From the NCBI RefSeq assembly GCF_041146395.1, contig NC_090995.1:13767501-13831500 (forward strand): a stretch of DNA of 64,000 nt. The letters run 5' to 3'. Origin of the DNA: Eulemur rufifrons. Taxonomy: Eukaryota > Chordata > Mammalia > Primates > Lemuridae. The notes beneath the pieces were generated by a model, which ran no database searches, was not told the DNA's origin, and was given only the letters and a program-made list of their open reading frames with translations. Shown piece after piece: positions 1 through 12,070 of the stretch; the first letter of the stretch is position 1, and the number at the start of each line of letters is the position of its first letter. The position numbers and the translations under genes are program-made.

Positions 1-240
1 TCGGCAGGCCATCTACCCGGGTCTAGTGATTTGCTTTACTGACTACAGTTGCCATAATGCTGGCGAATGCTTCAAATTAAAAACCCACGCCGATTTTACC
101 TGTCCTTGGTCTCAGTTCCTACCAAGACAAAAAGGACTTTGAGCCAAATAGCCCGGCCAGCCCTACGAGGCAGAATTCCTTGCCCTATTTCCAGGCATGT
201 CACAAGTCTGCAAAGGAGAGGAGAATCTCTTTGCACTTAA
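1..240. other. unique non-coding sequence
   Basis: No repeat family or exon was recognised. Base composition is balanced and there is no tandem structure. Confidence 0.5.
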
Positions 241-392
241 AAATGCATAGTGTTTTTGTTTGTTTGTTTGTTTGTTTGTTTTTTTTATTTCAGCTTATTA
301 TGGGGGATACAAAAATTCAGGTTACATACGTTGCCCATGTACCGCCTGTCCCCCCAAGTCAAAGCTGGGCCTCCCAGTCCCCTTGGAAGCGG
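241..392 (-). repeat. truncated L1 3' end (probable)
   Basis: A (TTTG)n and T-run at the left is followed by TTATGGGGGATACAAAAATT and a C-rich stretch. This resembles the 3' UTR of strepsirrhine L1 read in reverse, with the poly-A as the left T-run. The element is strongly 5'-truncated. The family is recalled from memory and the right boundary is uncertain. Confidence 0.45.
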
Positions 393-1893
393 GCTGGCTT
401 TCTGCATTTTGCAGAGTGGCTTTCCTAGCGCTGAATGAGGCCGCAGCCCCAGAAACTACTAGAGGATCAGCATACTGAGCGTCTTCCCCTCTTCCCGGTT
501 CATGTGATTGCTCCCCTTTAGAATTAGGGACTTCCTGCAAGGCCTCAAAACAACTCATTCTCACGCTGCGTCTTCTTGTGGCCTTTCTCACACAGGGATC
601 TTACATTCTCGTAACGTGGGGCATCATTTTTGAATGTGGCGTTCTCAGAGCTTCCAGAATGATCATTTCAATTTGAATAACCCCAGCACTGTCAGCGCAG
701 AATGAAAAAGGGAGGCCAATCACGCCTCCTGCGCCCTTTCCCCCAGCCTGGGTTTCGCAAAACCCGCCCGGTTGTTCCGTAGCGACAGTGTTTTCCAGCT
801 TCCCGAGGCAGCCAGCAAAACTCTGATGTGAAAGGATGTGTCATTTTGATTCCAGTCGAAATGAAGCATTTTGTGCAGTACATGAAAAAATATAGAAGTC
901 TTTTGAGTGGCCGAACAGCCCATTATCCGCAGCCAAACGACCGTGTTTCACGTCTGTCTGAGAATTACCGATTACAGCTGCGGCCTGGAAATAGATGGGA
1001 GCTTTATTTTTTTAAAGCACTTTCCATGGGCGCCTCGGTCTCCGTTTTGCACAGAACAAATGAGCTCTTTGGTTAGAAATCCCGAGGGGAAAAGGCAGCC
1101 ACACAAACGCAGGAGACATTGGGTGACTGCCGGTGGGGTGGGAGGTGGAGGGGAGGGAATGATGGATAGATAACCGGTCCATTCCACCAGTGGCAGAGCC
1201 CGCCTCTCTGGAACCTGTTTACCTGTGTAGGGCGATCCATCGGCACTTCCCAGCTGCGTCCACGACGGCCAGTTCAATTCAGTGCCGTTTCTGACGAATG
1301 CGTCTTGATTTGGGCGAGAAAATAAAATCATCTTTCGTGGAGACCTACCCCAGCTTTGGGATATTCAGACTCCGTGACCACCAAGGTTTGGGCTGGCCAT
1401 TTTTTTTTTTTTTTTTTTGCTTCTTGAATGTAAAAACCCTGACTTCAGGAGAGGAAGATGGGAAAAAGTGGAATGGCAGAAAGATTGGTTTGATGTTCTG
1501 AGAGATTTGCAGTGACCATAATCACACTGAGCGCTTCTTGTTCTTGTGCTCAGGGCCTGCTTCTTGGGCTCGTGCCCCGTGGGGTCAGGCAGAGCTGGCT
1601 CTGGGAAGGCTGAGCTGGGTTTAACACTCTGCTGTCATTATCTTAAAATTCCTGATTGTTTTTGAACGAAGGGATCCTCCGTGTTTATTTATACAGAGCT
1701 CTGCAAAGTACGTAGCCAGCCCTGCTTGTAGTTTAGAATTAAAGGATGGGCGAAATGGGGACTCCGACCAGACGTTCCCATCTCTGGTTTATTACCAACT
1801 GAGATTGCTTTCCTCTTTTGTTCCCGTTCTGTTTTTCTGCACTTTGTCTCTTCTGTACAGACAGGAAATTCGTATGAGGTATAGTTCAGAGAC
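393..1893. other. unique non-coding sequence with a poly-T run
   Basis: No gene or recognised repeat. A run of about 18 T lies near 1401-1418. Several short ORFs overlap on both strands at 690-1330, which suggests chance openness. Confidence 0.5.
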
Positions 1894-1894
1894 A

Positions 1895-2112
1895 GTCTGA
1901 GCTGAGTTCATTCTTTATTTACTTGCTCTGTGACCTTGAGTGACTTTATTTCCCTAAGCCTTAGTTTAATTACCAATAAAATGGGGATGTGATAATAGTA
2001 TCTAACTCACAAGATAGTTTCGAGGAGTAAATTAAATGATGCTTATAAAACATTTAGCACAGTACCTGGCAGTGGTAAGCACTCAGTGAGTCAGAGCTAT
2101 AAATTGTCTCTT
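1895..2112 (+). repeat. MIR SINE
   Basis: The MIR core is readable: TTGCTCTGTGACCTTGAGTG, then an AATAAAATGGGGAT motif, then a segment matching the 'agcacagtacctggca' part of MIR. Divergence is high, as expected of an ancient SINE. Confidence 0.8.
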
Positions 2113-2119
2113 TTACTAA

Positions 2120-2478
2120 TTTTCTCCACATTGTGTTATGAAAATTTTCAAACATACAGAAAAGTTAAAGAATTTTATGGTGAACACCCACATCCCTGTC
2201 CTAGATTTTCCCATTAGTTTTCCTGCACTTGCTTTATTGTATGTCTCTCCCTCTACCTACCTCTCTGTTCACCCCCCCATCTATCTTATTTTTTATACAT
2301 TTCAAAGTAAATTGCAGACACGAGTCGACTTCCTCTGAATATTTCAGCATGCAGTCATGAATTAGAGTTCGATAGTTGTTTACATTTTTTCTTTTGAGGT
2401 AATACACATGCAGTGAAATCCCCGCATGTTACGTGTACGTTCATTGAGCTTTGACAAAATCGTCTCCTTGTTTAGCTC
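2120..2478 (+). repeat. L1M 3' UTR fragment
   Basis: The sequence follows the mammalian L1M 3' region: TTTCAAACATACAGAAAAGT, then CATTTCAAAGTAAATTGCAG, then GAGGTAATACACATGCAGTG and a TTGAGCTTTGACAAAAT end. The short ORF across it is not a gene. Confidence 0.75.
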
Positions 2479-2489
2479 CGGTTCCTGTT

Positions 2490-2825
2490 ACGTTATCGCC
2501 TTAGCTTGGGCAGCTATTACAAAGTCCCACAGACCAGGTGGCTCACAAACAACAGAAATGTATTTCTCACAGTTGTGCGGCTGGAAATGTGAGATCAGGG
2601 TGCCGGCGTGGTTGGGTTCTGGTGAGGGCCTCTTCCCGGTTGCAGACTGCAGACTTGTCGCATCCTCATGTGACAGAGAGAGAGAGCCGGTTACCTCTCT
2701 TTCCCTAAGGGCACTAATCTCATTCACGAGTGCTCCACCCTCACAGCCTGATGACCTCCCACATTACCGCCTCCAGACACCCTCCATGGGGAGCCACCCC
2801 ATACAGGGCCGTCTGCTTAGTTTTA
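2490..2825 (-). mobile_element. MLT1-type MaLR solo LTR
   Basis: This is the reverse complement of the MLT1 LTR. It contains CTTGGGCAGCTATTACAAAG, the ACAACAGAAATGTATTTCTC motif, and a later segment about crop-like spacing 'CACTAATCTCATTCACGAG'. The 139-aa ORF overlapping it is spurious. No internal retroviral region is attached, so it is a solo LTR. Confidence 0.8.
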
Positions 2826-3091
2826 AATATGTCCTTTTGCAATAAAGTTCTTATTTTAAGTTGAAGCTGCCTTTTTCATTATTCTACCTTTGGTCCTAGT
2901 TCTGCTTTCCTGACACTTTATGGGATGAATCTATAAATAGTTTTGGCAGACTTGAAGTTGGTGTGTCTTTATTCTCTGGCCTACATTTAGCAGTTCTTAA
3001 CTTTCTCAGGTTCTGAAATGCACATCTTATGTTTTTATCTGCCTAGTGTTCATTCCTCTATTGTCTTACTTATTAACAGCCTTCCATTTCC
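2826..3091. other. unassigned AT-rich sequence between repeats
   Basis: No gene. It may be a continuation of the L1M that was split by the MLT1 insertion, but this was not resolved. Confidence 0.3.
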
Positions 3092-3504
<413 letters not shown>

Positions 3505-3892
3505 TGAGTGGTACTAGGATTTGAATGCTCGTGTCCCCTCCAAAATTCATGTTGAAATTTAATCCCCAATGCAACAGCATTAGGAGGTGGGTTTTGTAGG
3601 AGGTGATCAGGCCCTGAGGCTCCACCCTCATGGAGGAGATTAGTCCATATGAAAGGGCTGGAGAGAACTAGGTGGAGCCTTTCTTTGCCTTTGCATCTCT
3701 CCTGCCACGTGAGGATGCGTGTTCAAGGTGGCATCTCGGAAGCAGGGAGCCCTCACGAGACACTGAACCTGCCAGCACCTTGGATCTTAGACTTCCCAGC
3801 CTCCATAACTGTGAGAAATAAATTTCAGTTGTTTATGAATTCCCCAGTCTCAGCTATTTGTCATGGCAGCACAAACGGACTAAGGCGGGTGG
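3505..3892 (+). mobile_element. MLT1-type MaLR solo LTR
   Basis: A near-complete LTR. It starts around GGATTTGAATGCTCGTGTCC, has GGCCCTGAGGCTCCACCCTC in the middle, and the GAGAAATAAATTTCAGTTGT polyadenylation region near 3812-3831. It ends with the ACAAACGGACTAAGGC terminus. It lies opposite in orientation to the LTR at 2.5 kb. Confidence 0.85.
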
Positions 3893-4864
3893 GCTAGAAC
3901 ATTGCCTCCCCCCTCCCCACCTCTGCCCCCGGCTCCAGGTATAGGTTCTTGATCCCAGGGTTTGAAATCACCTGATCAGGAACTCACCAGCACTTTGACT
4001 TCCGGGGAAATAGTTGTATGCTTAGAATATTTACTTTCTGGCATCCAGCATCATCAAAGCATCATGGGTACTGCAAGTATTTTATTGCTGCCCCATTTAG
4101 CATCCAGGCAATTTGCAGGAAGAAGTAGACACTAACCAAATTACTTCTTCAGTCCCATCAAATGGCTGTCATTGGGGTGACCTCTAGAACCGCCAGAGAG
4201 AAATTTCTGGGCAGTTTATGTCTGGATCCTCTGCCCCGTGCTGTACACGCACTGCTGTCTCTACGCAGGCCAGGTGCCTTCTGCCCCGTGTGACTGCCTC
4301 GGTGAGGCTGAGCTGTTCTACCCAATAAAGTAAAATGAAGAAATCTGTACTTCTCTGTGGATGCCTACAAATTACAGTGAATGATGAAGCTTTTATTTTG
4401 CACTCCTTATTTTCCATGATGAAGAATGAAATGTATTTAGTGAACTGTCCCGGCTCCTTAGCATTTCTGCGTGACCCCAGGTAATTGTTACTCAGAGCCA
4501 GTGCTTTGTTGCCTGCGTGTAAAGGTTTATTTTTCTCTTGTTGTGGTTTCTTGGCTTTGCTCCTGGCAGGGGCTGACAAATGAACAGGAATCAGGTACTC
4601 AAAGTATTTGCAATGAAAGCAAAGCGGCAATAAGGCTCACCTGTTCCAAGAAAGCTTTTCTTTCCGAAACACCTGCTTCAGGGAGTGCACGTGGTGTGGG
4701 GCTCGTTCTCTGCACTGCAACTGCTTTTCCACAATCAGGTTTTGCATATTTTGCTGCTCATTGCCAGCGGTGATCTTTAGCTTCACCGTATTTTGAACTA
4801 GACGTCTTTGATATAAAACAGAGAGACAGAAATAAGGACACCGGTTTTAACCCTCATCTCATTG
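3893..4864. other. unique non-coding sequence
   Basis: No recognised repeat. A 148-codon ORF on the minus strand (4184-4630) and a 100-codon ORF on the plus strand overlap here. Neither has splice sites, a recognisable domain or a clear Kozak context. The 4080-4640 part has the balanced composition often seen in conserved non-coding DNA, but conservation cannot be tested here. Confidence 0.45.
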
Positions 4865-5365
4865 ACTTGATTCAACAGGTATTTACTGAGTGCTTGTTGT
4901 GTGTTTGCAGCTGGGGCTTAGAGCAGAGGTGCGAGGCTGTGGACCCTCCCCTGGAGGACCCAGGCTCCTGGAGACACGGGATTGCTAAGCAGCGTGATCG
5001 GTCAGCAACAGCAGTGGGGGGAGGACAGGGACAGCTGTGACTCATTCCGGCCTGAAAGTTCGAATGCGTCGTCTTTGGCAAAGAGCTGTTTGCAGGGACG
5101 GGTGGAAGTTGTTCCTGAAAACAGGTGGGAGGAGCCTGAGCGGAGCAAGGCAGCGTCCATCCGTTGTCCTCATTTCGGGACGACGAGCAGTTTGGTGTCT
5201 CTGGAACAGAAGGTATGAGGCGGGGGGTCCAGGAGTCTAGGCTGGGGGTGATGTTGTGGAAGAACCTGGGTTAGATTAAAGCAGGGACGTGGCACAATTT
5301 AACGTCACGTTTGGGACGCTTGCTCTGGAAGCAATCTCTGAATAGATATGACTTGGTAATTTCTT
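4865..5365 (-). repeat. L2 LINE fragment (antisense)
   Basis: The left end reads as the reverse of the L2 3' terminus: ATTCAACAGGTATTTACTGA. Further right, AGGGACGTGGCACAATTTAA matches the antisense L2 ORF2 region that in other copies reads as a 'gagtgacatgatctga' motif. It is interrupted on the right by an Alu monomer. Confidence 0.6.
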
Positions 5366-5475
5366 TGTTTGTGTGTTTGGAGACGAGGTCTTGCTATGTT
5401 GCCCAGGCTGGGCTCAAACTCCTGGCCTCAAGTGATCCTCATCCTGCCTCAGCCTCCCACGTAGCTGGGCCTACC
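5366..5475 (-). repeat. Alu-related monomer fragment
   Basis: GGAGACGAGGTCTTGCTATG followed by TTGCCCAGGCTGGGCTCAAA and GCCTCAGCCTCCCACGTAGC shows a single antisense Alu monomer. There is no second monomer and no long T-run, so it is a monomeric or degraded copy. Confidence 0.75.
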
Positions 5476-5584
5476 ACGGAACATGGAGCCAGCAGCCAGC
5501 TGTTTCTAATAAGTTGGGTCTAGGAAAGCATAGATGGCTGAAATCCTTAGGTGAAAATTATTTGGCATAATAAGTTAAAAATAG

Positions 5585-5700
5585 GTATCAGGCTGGGTCC
5601 CATTCCACTGTCACTAAGTAACTGTGTGACTTTGGGAAAGTCATTGGGCTTTTTTATGTTTGCTTGTCTGACCCGTAGAACAAATTCTCTGAAGTCCCCT
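5585..5700 (+). repeat. MIR SINE fragment
   Basis: The motif GTAACTGTGTGACTTTGGGA followed by AAGTCATTGGGC is the MIR core. Confidence 0.65.
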
Positions 5701-6512
5701 ACAATGCTGATGTTTTACGAATGTCACCCAGCGGATTCAGTTCCTTCCTCACCGAACCTTTTAAGAGACGATAAGTGGCAAACAGGTTTTTCTCCTGCCC
5801 TGTACTACCAATAAGGGATAGGACATGTATATTCCCTAGGGTAGGGTAGTTTACTTTGATTGATAGAGAGTTGCTAGGTCTCTTTTATGAACCCACACCC
5901 CACCCCAACACGGTCTGTATTCTGATAACTCTAGAATTTCATATCCTGGGTTCCAACATAAAGTTTAAAAAATCTGAGAATATTGAAGGCAGGAATTCTA
6001 TTTTATTTATCTTTGTATCTCTACTATCCTTAGTAGATTTTCTTTCTAAAGAAGTAACTGCCAGAAATCTTTCTGAGTCCTTTTAATCGGCTTTCTCCAT
6101 GCTTATCATATTTTCTACGTATCTACTTTCCTATTTCTTCTTAGTTTGAGGAATTCTTTTTTTGTTGTATAGCAAGGGTTATAGATTCAACAGAAAAGGC
6201 AATGATATAGCCGTTCTATGTTCCTGGAGTAGGTTGAAGAGGAGGCGTTTTCTGTAATGGTCTCCATAGGAAGTTAGAATAATATGGCGTCAGATTAGTT
6301 GTTCCTAAGTAAAGGAGTCGGCCATACCAATCACCTCGGAGAATGAAATACTGGGAAATTTTTTTATCCTACGCAGCAGAGTTTGTTATAATCCAGTCCG
6401 TTGGGATATGGATTAGGATATATTCATGGTCAGACTGGGTTTTTGATCTTGGTGATACCAGTTATGATAGAACATACTTCTGATGTTTTTAAGTGATATC
6501 TCTTCCTTTCAG
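5701..6512. other. unique sequence upstream of the candidate exon
   Basis: Mostly AT-rich unique DNA. A short segment at about 5985-6030 (AAGGCAGGAATTCTATTTTA) resembles an L2 3' end. A possible branch point CTGAT has its A at 6483, 29 nt before the acceptor AG at 6511-6512. Confidence 0.45.
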
Positions 6513-6582
6513 CACCACTGTGAAAGGGAGATATTATATGCCGTGAACGCTGCAGCTCTGGAAGTAGAAAGAGTCCTAGAAG
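6513..6582 (+). CDS. candidate internal coding exon, gene unknown
   Basis: The acceptor is ATCTCTTCCTTTCAG, with a branch-like CTGAT 29 nt upstream. The donor is AAG|GTACTT. The segment is 70 bp. Only the frame starting at its first base is open: it encodes 23 codons beginning HHCEREILYAVNAAAL and ending VERVLE, plus one leftover base, so it would run from phase 0 to phase 1. The other two frames each hit a stop. The peptide is acidic and helix-favouring. I do not recognise the protein. No matching neighbour exon was found: the candidate at 30066 is out of phase with it. The donor is only moderate, since +4 to +6 is not the AGT consensus. It may be an exon of a large plus-strand gene, an alternative exon or a chance match. 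Confidence 0.4.
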
Positions 6583-6937
6583 GTACTTAAAAATCATATT
6601 TTAATGGCCACGGTGATAAAAGGACTATAAAATTTTCTATAGCATTTACATTTTTTGAATATGTGGTTAATTCAATTTTCTGTGGGCCTTTAATGAGCTA
6701 GACCTGAAAAGTCATACCGCTGTGAAACTCGTATTCAGTACCCTCACTGCATTTCAGAAGGTGTTTACTTAAGGCTTAAAGAGAAAACGACTCCAGCCTC
6801 TCTCTCCTTACCTGCATGCAGATTTGTATATTTTGCATGTGATTTGCATAACGTAACGTCCAAATGAAGAGAATCTCATTCAATCTTCGCAACTTTTTCA
6901 CCAGTGTCTTTTATTTTTTATTTTTTCCTCTAAATAA
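6583..6937. other. unique non-coding sequence
   Basis: Intron-like AT-rich DNA after the candidate donor, with no recognised elements. Confidence 0.5.
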
Positions 6938-6950
6938 ACAAGTGTTTCTT

Positions 6951-7199
6951 TTTTTTTTTTTGAGACAGAGTCTCACTCTGTTGCCCAGGCTAGAGTGAGT
7001 GCCGTAGCGTCAGCCTAGCTCACAGCAACCTCAAACTCCTGAGCTCAAGTGATCCTCCTGTCTCAGCCTCCCGAGTAGCTGGGACTACAGGCATGCACCA
7101 CCATGCCCGGCTAATTTTTTCTATATATATATTTTAGCTGTCCATATAATTTCTTTTATATTTTTAGTAGAGATGGGGTCTCGCTCTTGCTCAGGCTGG
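6951..7199 (-). mobile_element. 5'-truncated lemur-type Alu with target-site duplication
   Basis: Poly-T and GAGACAGAGTCTCACTCTGT are followed by the first antisense monomer, the TATATATATTTTAGCTGTCC linker and part of the second monomer, stopping at CTTGCTCAGGCTGG. The 5' end of the Alu is missing. A perfect 13-bp duplication, ACAAGTGTTTCTT, flanks it at 6938-6950 and 7200-7212. This shows that truncation happened at insertion. Confidence 0.95.
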
Positions 7200-7212
7200 A
7201 CAAGTGTTTCTT

Positions 7213-7504
7213 GATGACGTTGACTTGCTCTTTAGTGTCTGGGATAAAACACCTGGAGTTGTAGGCCATCCAATCTTTACTTTGTCTATGAATATTCCTT
7301 TTATCTGGGAATGTTCCGGTGATCGGTTGGCTTAAAAGTGGCTGCTCTTCTCGTTACATTAGGCTTTGGGGTGTGTATGCGCTTACTGAAGTATAAAGGC
7401 GTTGTGTGCGTCATTGTACGACTGGCTTCATTCCCGTGGAAGAGGCATAAATGGCTTCCAGTTAAGGAAAACACGTGCTGTGTCTTGAAAGCAAGAAGCA
7501 GACT
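7213..7504. other. unique non-coding sequence
   Basis: No recognised repeat or gene signal. Confidence 0.5.
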
Positions 7505-7690
7505 AGGGTGGTTAAGAACACGGGCTCTAGGTCCAGGCTGCGTGGACCAGCTCTGCCCCTTACTGGGCGTATAAACTTGGGCAATTACCGATGTTCTTTG
7601 TGCTTGCATAGCAATCATTCTTTCTTACAGAGTTTGTTGTAAAAACTAAATGAGTTCATTCGTTTCAAAATCTTAGATCAAAGTGTTAAG
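7505..7690 (+). repeat. MIR SINE
   Basis: GGTTAAGAACACGGGCTCTA is the MIR 5' portion, followed by CTCTGCCCCTTACTGGGCGT and a degraded 3' half. Confidence 0.75.
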
Positions 7691-9670
7691 ACACATTATC
7701 TATTATCATTTTGGGGCGTCCCCGCTCATTCTTTTTCAATTTGGTACCAGAAAGGGAGACAGGAAGAGGAATCTGAAAAATCTGTTTTTTTTTTTTTTAG
7801 TGTTAAGGGCTCTAATTGTTAACTAAGACAATATAAAGCTGAGCTGCCTCTGAGTTAATCACTACAGGTTACCACTTAAAAACAAGCAAAACATCCAAAA
7901 CAAAACAAAACAAAAACCTCCCAACCGCTTGTCTAACATTCCATTAAAAAGTGCGCAGAACAATTTAAAATTTTAAGTTTTAAAAAATGCCTATCGCCTC
8001 CTTTATGTAGTACAAAGCAGGAAATAAAAATCCTTTCTTCGTCTCTTTTTCTTTCAATTCTATATTTTATCAATAAATAAAATGTCACTTATGAGTAATA
8101 GCGTCTCATAATAGATTCAGTAAAACAGGATATTTCACACAGCGTAATGAGGAGGACATACATTGTAGCTTTTATAATCACATTTGAAAATGACTTTGCT
8201 GTGTGCACAGTTCTTTTCAAATAAAATAACAGAGGGCATCGTGAGAACTGGGTTAGGAGTCTGGATGTCTTCTTTTCCGTCTGCCCTGCCTAATTTTGCA
8301 CACAACTGGTCTCTGATAGAAAGTAACCGTTCCTAGGCTCATTTAAGCTTTGGTTTTTCCCAGACTTCTCTAAAAGGGAGTAGGGTTAAATAATTTGGTG
8401 ACTATAAAGCTTCTCTGTGTGCAAAGAAAGTTGCCAGGAGGGATATCACGAAAATACTAGCGATTAGCTGTGGATGGTAAATAGTGACGTATCCCAAAGT
8501 AAGAAAGGTAATTATGGACCAAGCAGGTCTGGAAGTGCCTGTCACTGTAGGTGAGGTTGGGCCCTCCGGAGGGTGACCTCCAGGTCATGCTTCTACCTGC
8601 AGGGGACTTGGGTCCCTCGTTGTCTTTTGATGAAGGATGTGAATGAACTTCCTGCTGCTGCTTGGGAACAATAGAGACTGTGTGTGTTGTCTTGTTCTCG
8701 GGCCTTTGGGAGGGACTGATTCCTACCCCATTTCACCCTGCACAGTTTCACAGCGATGTCCTGTAGGTGCCACATTGTATTCACCACTCTGAAGTCTTCT
8801 GGGCCACATGGATTAATTCCATTGATTGAAATAAGTTCTCGCTGATCTATTCGTGTGTTAATTAAGATGATGTTGACCCTGATCAAGCTCTAACGTGTCA
8901 AGAAGGTTTTGACCATGATCAAGCTCTTTAAATCTTAAACCAGCCATTTACCAAAAATTAAGGAGGGGTAAAGAGACATATGTACAAAAGGCAAGGCCAG
9001 ACAAATCTGTTCCTATTACTGTGTGGGGCTTTGGTCACAAACCAACCTGTGGACTCTAGGTCTCCCGGATGGGAACATGTATGACAGCTTTCCCCAAACT
9101 GGACGCGTGTCCTGCTGCTTCCTTGGTCTTTTCCCTCAAGTTTTACTCTGTCTTGTTGGGGTCAGAGGAAGTGCGGGAAGAGGACTACAGGACAAGGAGG
9201 ACACATCTCTGAGCAGCCTACACAGAAGGATGAAGACAACGTTTACAGGCCTCATTTATCCTGGATCTAACCCTGGTGTCTGCTTGCCTTTATCAAGGGG
9301 GGATGTAAAGGCAATGAAGAAAAAGGAGGGGAAGGCTTCTTCCCTCTGGCTATGGGTGGGGGCAGGAGTTGGGGACAGGAGTACAGGAGAGAGAATCCAC
9401 AAAGAGGTCGGAATTCCAATGACCAAATCCATAGGAAATGCTATGAGCCCGGAAGGCAGATCTTTACCATTTATCATGTCCCAAACTTCACTGTTGGTGA
9501 CCAAATATTGCCCTTGCCCCCACCATTCCCACCAGATGCTCTGCATGGGAGTGGGAGTAGGAGAATGGGGGAGAGACTCGGGCTCCTTTTAGAGACTGAG
9601 AAGTGTTCATTTGCGCATGTTGATATTTGCGGAGTACTGATTTATGTAGGCGTGTTCTAGCCACTGCACA
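7691..9670. other. unique sequence, includes an unsupported 189-codon open frame
   Basis: A T-run lies near 7786-7798 and an (AAAAC)n-like stretch near 7896-7916. The plus-strand frame 9023-9592 is open for 189 codons but begins at GTG, has no recognisable domain and overlaps minus-strand open frames. A short direct repeat TTGACC(C/A)TGATCAAGCTCT occurs at 8873-8891 and 8909-8927. Confidence 0.5.
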
Positions 9671-12070
9671 CAAATATATGCAAAGTGAGAGAGAGAGATT
9701 GAGAGAGATCAAACTGAAGTTGTGATGGTGATCTCTGGATTTAAACAAGATACAAACACTCTCAATCACTCTGGTATATTTAATTTACCTTCGGAACACT
9801 ATTACATAGCTTGTGGGTGGGTAATTTCTAGACCATCGCTCGTGAGATTTTAGTCTTTCACGCCCTTCCTTCTCTATATTTGTAAAGAACTTACTAATAG
9901 ACTATCTCGAATTACTGAAAATTGGGAGATTATCCAAGTCTGGTTTAATTCTGAGTTGAGAAATTGTTTGAGAGACATACAAATTTATTGCCTTGGCCGT
10001 TTGCTTAAAATAGCTCATGGATTTGGTCCTCTGAAAGCCAAGGTGAAGAGTGCCAGGTTATCTGGCAAGATTTCTGCCCCACTGTGCAGTCAGACAGACA
10101 TATGCTGACGTGTGGAATAAACCCAAACCTTTTCTTGCACTGGGGACCAGCAGACCCTCCGAGAGTCTGGGTCACGGTCCCTCAGATGGAACTAGACATT
10201 GAAGGCCAGCCAGCAGGTGGACGAGGGGGTGGGTTGCGGCTCCGTTGGTTGGGAGCAGACGGGAGTTTCTGGGCTACTGGGAAATGAGCTGGAGATCACC
10301 AATGCGTAGAGATGTCCCCATGCTGATATTTGGCCAAAGAAGCCTGGCACCAAAGACGACTTTCCCGTCCAGCCCCCAGGAACAGACTGGCCCAGAGAGT
10401 GAGTCTGACATCGTGAGTTGACAATAGTCGAAAATCCTAAGGCTAAGGTGTATCTTTCGGAGTGTGTGTAAAGTCCTGATTTTAACCATTTTGCTTTTAT
10501 TAATTTTATAATTAATTTCTTTATAAATAGTTACAATTGAAAGCTAATTTTTTTCTTTATGACTTTCTCTGTTACGAATTACATTTGAATTCAGCCAGTC
10601 CGCTCCTCTGTAATACTTTCTAAGTGAAATGAGCAGTTATGTCTAAAGAGACCATTGGGAGAGAGCTCCCTCTGTTTTCGGTTAAGTTTAAGAAATTAAA
10701 CTCTCTATTCTGGGTCAGTTTAGGAGGTTCTACACACTTCTCCTTATGGGGTTTGGAAACTCCTTCCTAAGTACCAGGAGGAAAGAGCCTGGTAGGAATA
10801 ATGGAATGTGAAAATGTAAAATTAGTGACCAATTTATCATCTCATAACAAGTTTCTTGCCCCTGTTGGTGAACCTCTCCATAAAGACAGAGAACTTGAAC
10901 AACAGGTTCCTCCCTTCTCTTTCCTAATTAGCTAAAGGGCTTTGATCCCTCCTTGGTGGGAAAAGGGGAGATTTGCCACAGGAGAGCAAGTTCAGCAGTG
11001 TTGGCGTGGAATGCTGGGAGGGACGCTGGACAAGCTCCATCACCCAGACCAATCCTGGTCCAGTCTGTTAACTACTCGCTTCATGGTTTGAGTAGATTAG
11101 TGTTCCTCTTGCATGCATACGTATTGAATCATTTACTCACGTTTGATTTTCTTTCTCTAGGTCCCCATTTTTGTCTTGTTTATTTTAGGCTTACACAGAA
11201 ATACATTATATGGAGCTGTGACTCATATGGGCCTTGTGTAATATTTTCCCCTCCAGTTATGAATTCCATTTTCTGTAGCAGAGATCAATGCATTTGGTCT
11301 AAATTTCAAATAATGATAGCTTTTATTTTTTTTTTTAGTAACTAGCCATGAGCTTTATGATATAGGTGTCCTTTTATAAATCATGTCCTCGTTTGAATAC
11401 CTGCCTATACCACTATGCTGAGATAAGATTACCTCTGAATTAGTGTGATTGACTATTTCCAGGCTTAGCACATTCTTGAAAATGTGCACAAAAGCTGCAT
11501 GCATAAAAGATGATCAATGGACTTGAAAATTTCAAGGTGCCGTAGGGGTGGGATGGGAAGCTGGCGCCAGGCAGCTAAAATATATCCTAAAATCCTCATT
11601 GCTCCTTTTAGATGCTCTCTTCATGTATCTATTTAATCTCATTTCATACACATTCTTTAATTTTTTTTCTTTCCCATTGAACACATGATTGACAAGCTCA
11701 AGTCCCATCAGGTCTTGATTGAAAGTTAAGATTTGCCACTTTCAGGAGAAGAGCTAAGAATTTGCTGCTTTTGTCTCTCTTTTGTGTCATGATTTTGATG
11801 AGATCTTCATTCTTATTAATTTTGGCATATGCATTAATTGATTTTTGTCTCATTTTGGTTAAAAAAAGCGGGGGGAGGGGCAAAAGGAAATGAAATATTT
11901 AAAAAATTGCACAGAAAAGATGTCACTGCTGGGACTGAGCCGACGGCCAGCTGGGTCGTCTGAGATGATCACTGGGAAGTTTATGTTGAAAATTCTACTT
12001 TAGAATATAGAAAAGCTCTGTTTCGAGGCATATTTATGCGATTGTGAGTTGTATCAAAGTCTACAGCTAT
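9671..12070. other. unique non-coding sequence with a short GA-rich tract
   Basis: A (GA)n-rich stretch lies at about 9683-9711. A G-run GCGGGGGGAGGGGC lies near 11868. No repeat family or splice-flanked open frame was found across 2.4 kb. Confidence 0.5.

Noticed and set aside
2426..2845. 139-codon open frame
   Set aside because: It lies in L1M and an antisense MLT1 LTR.
4184..4630. 148-codon minus-strand open frame
   Set aside because: No domain, no splice signals, and a plus-strand frame overlaps it. It is kept only as part of unique sequence.
9023..9592. 189-codon plus-strand open frame
   Set aside because: It starts at GTG, has no recognised domain, no splice context, and overlaps open minus-strand frames.
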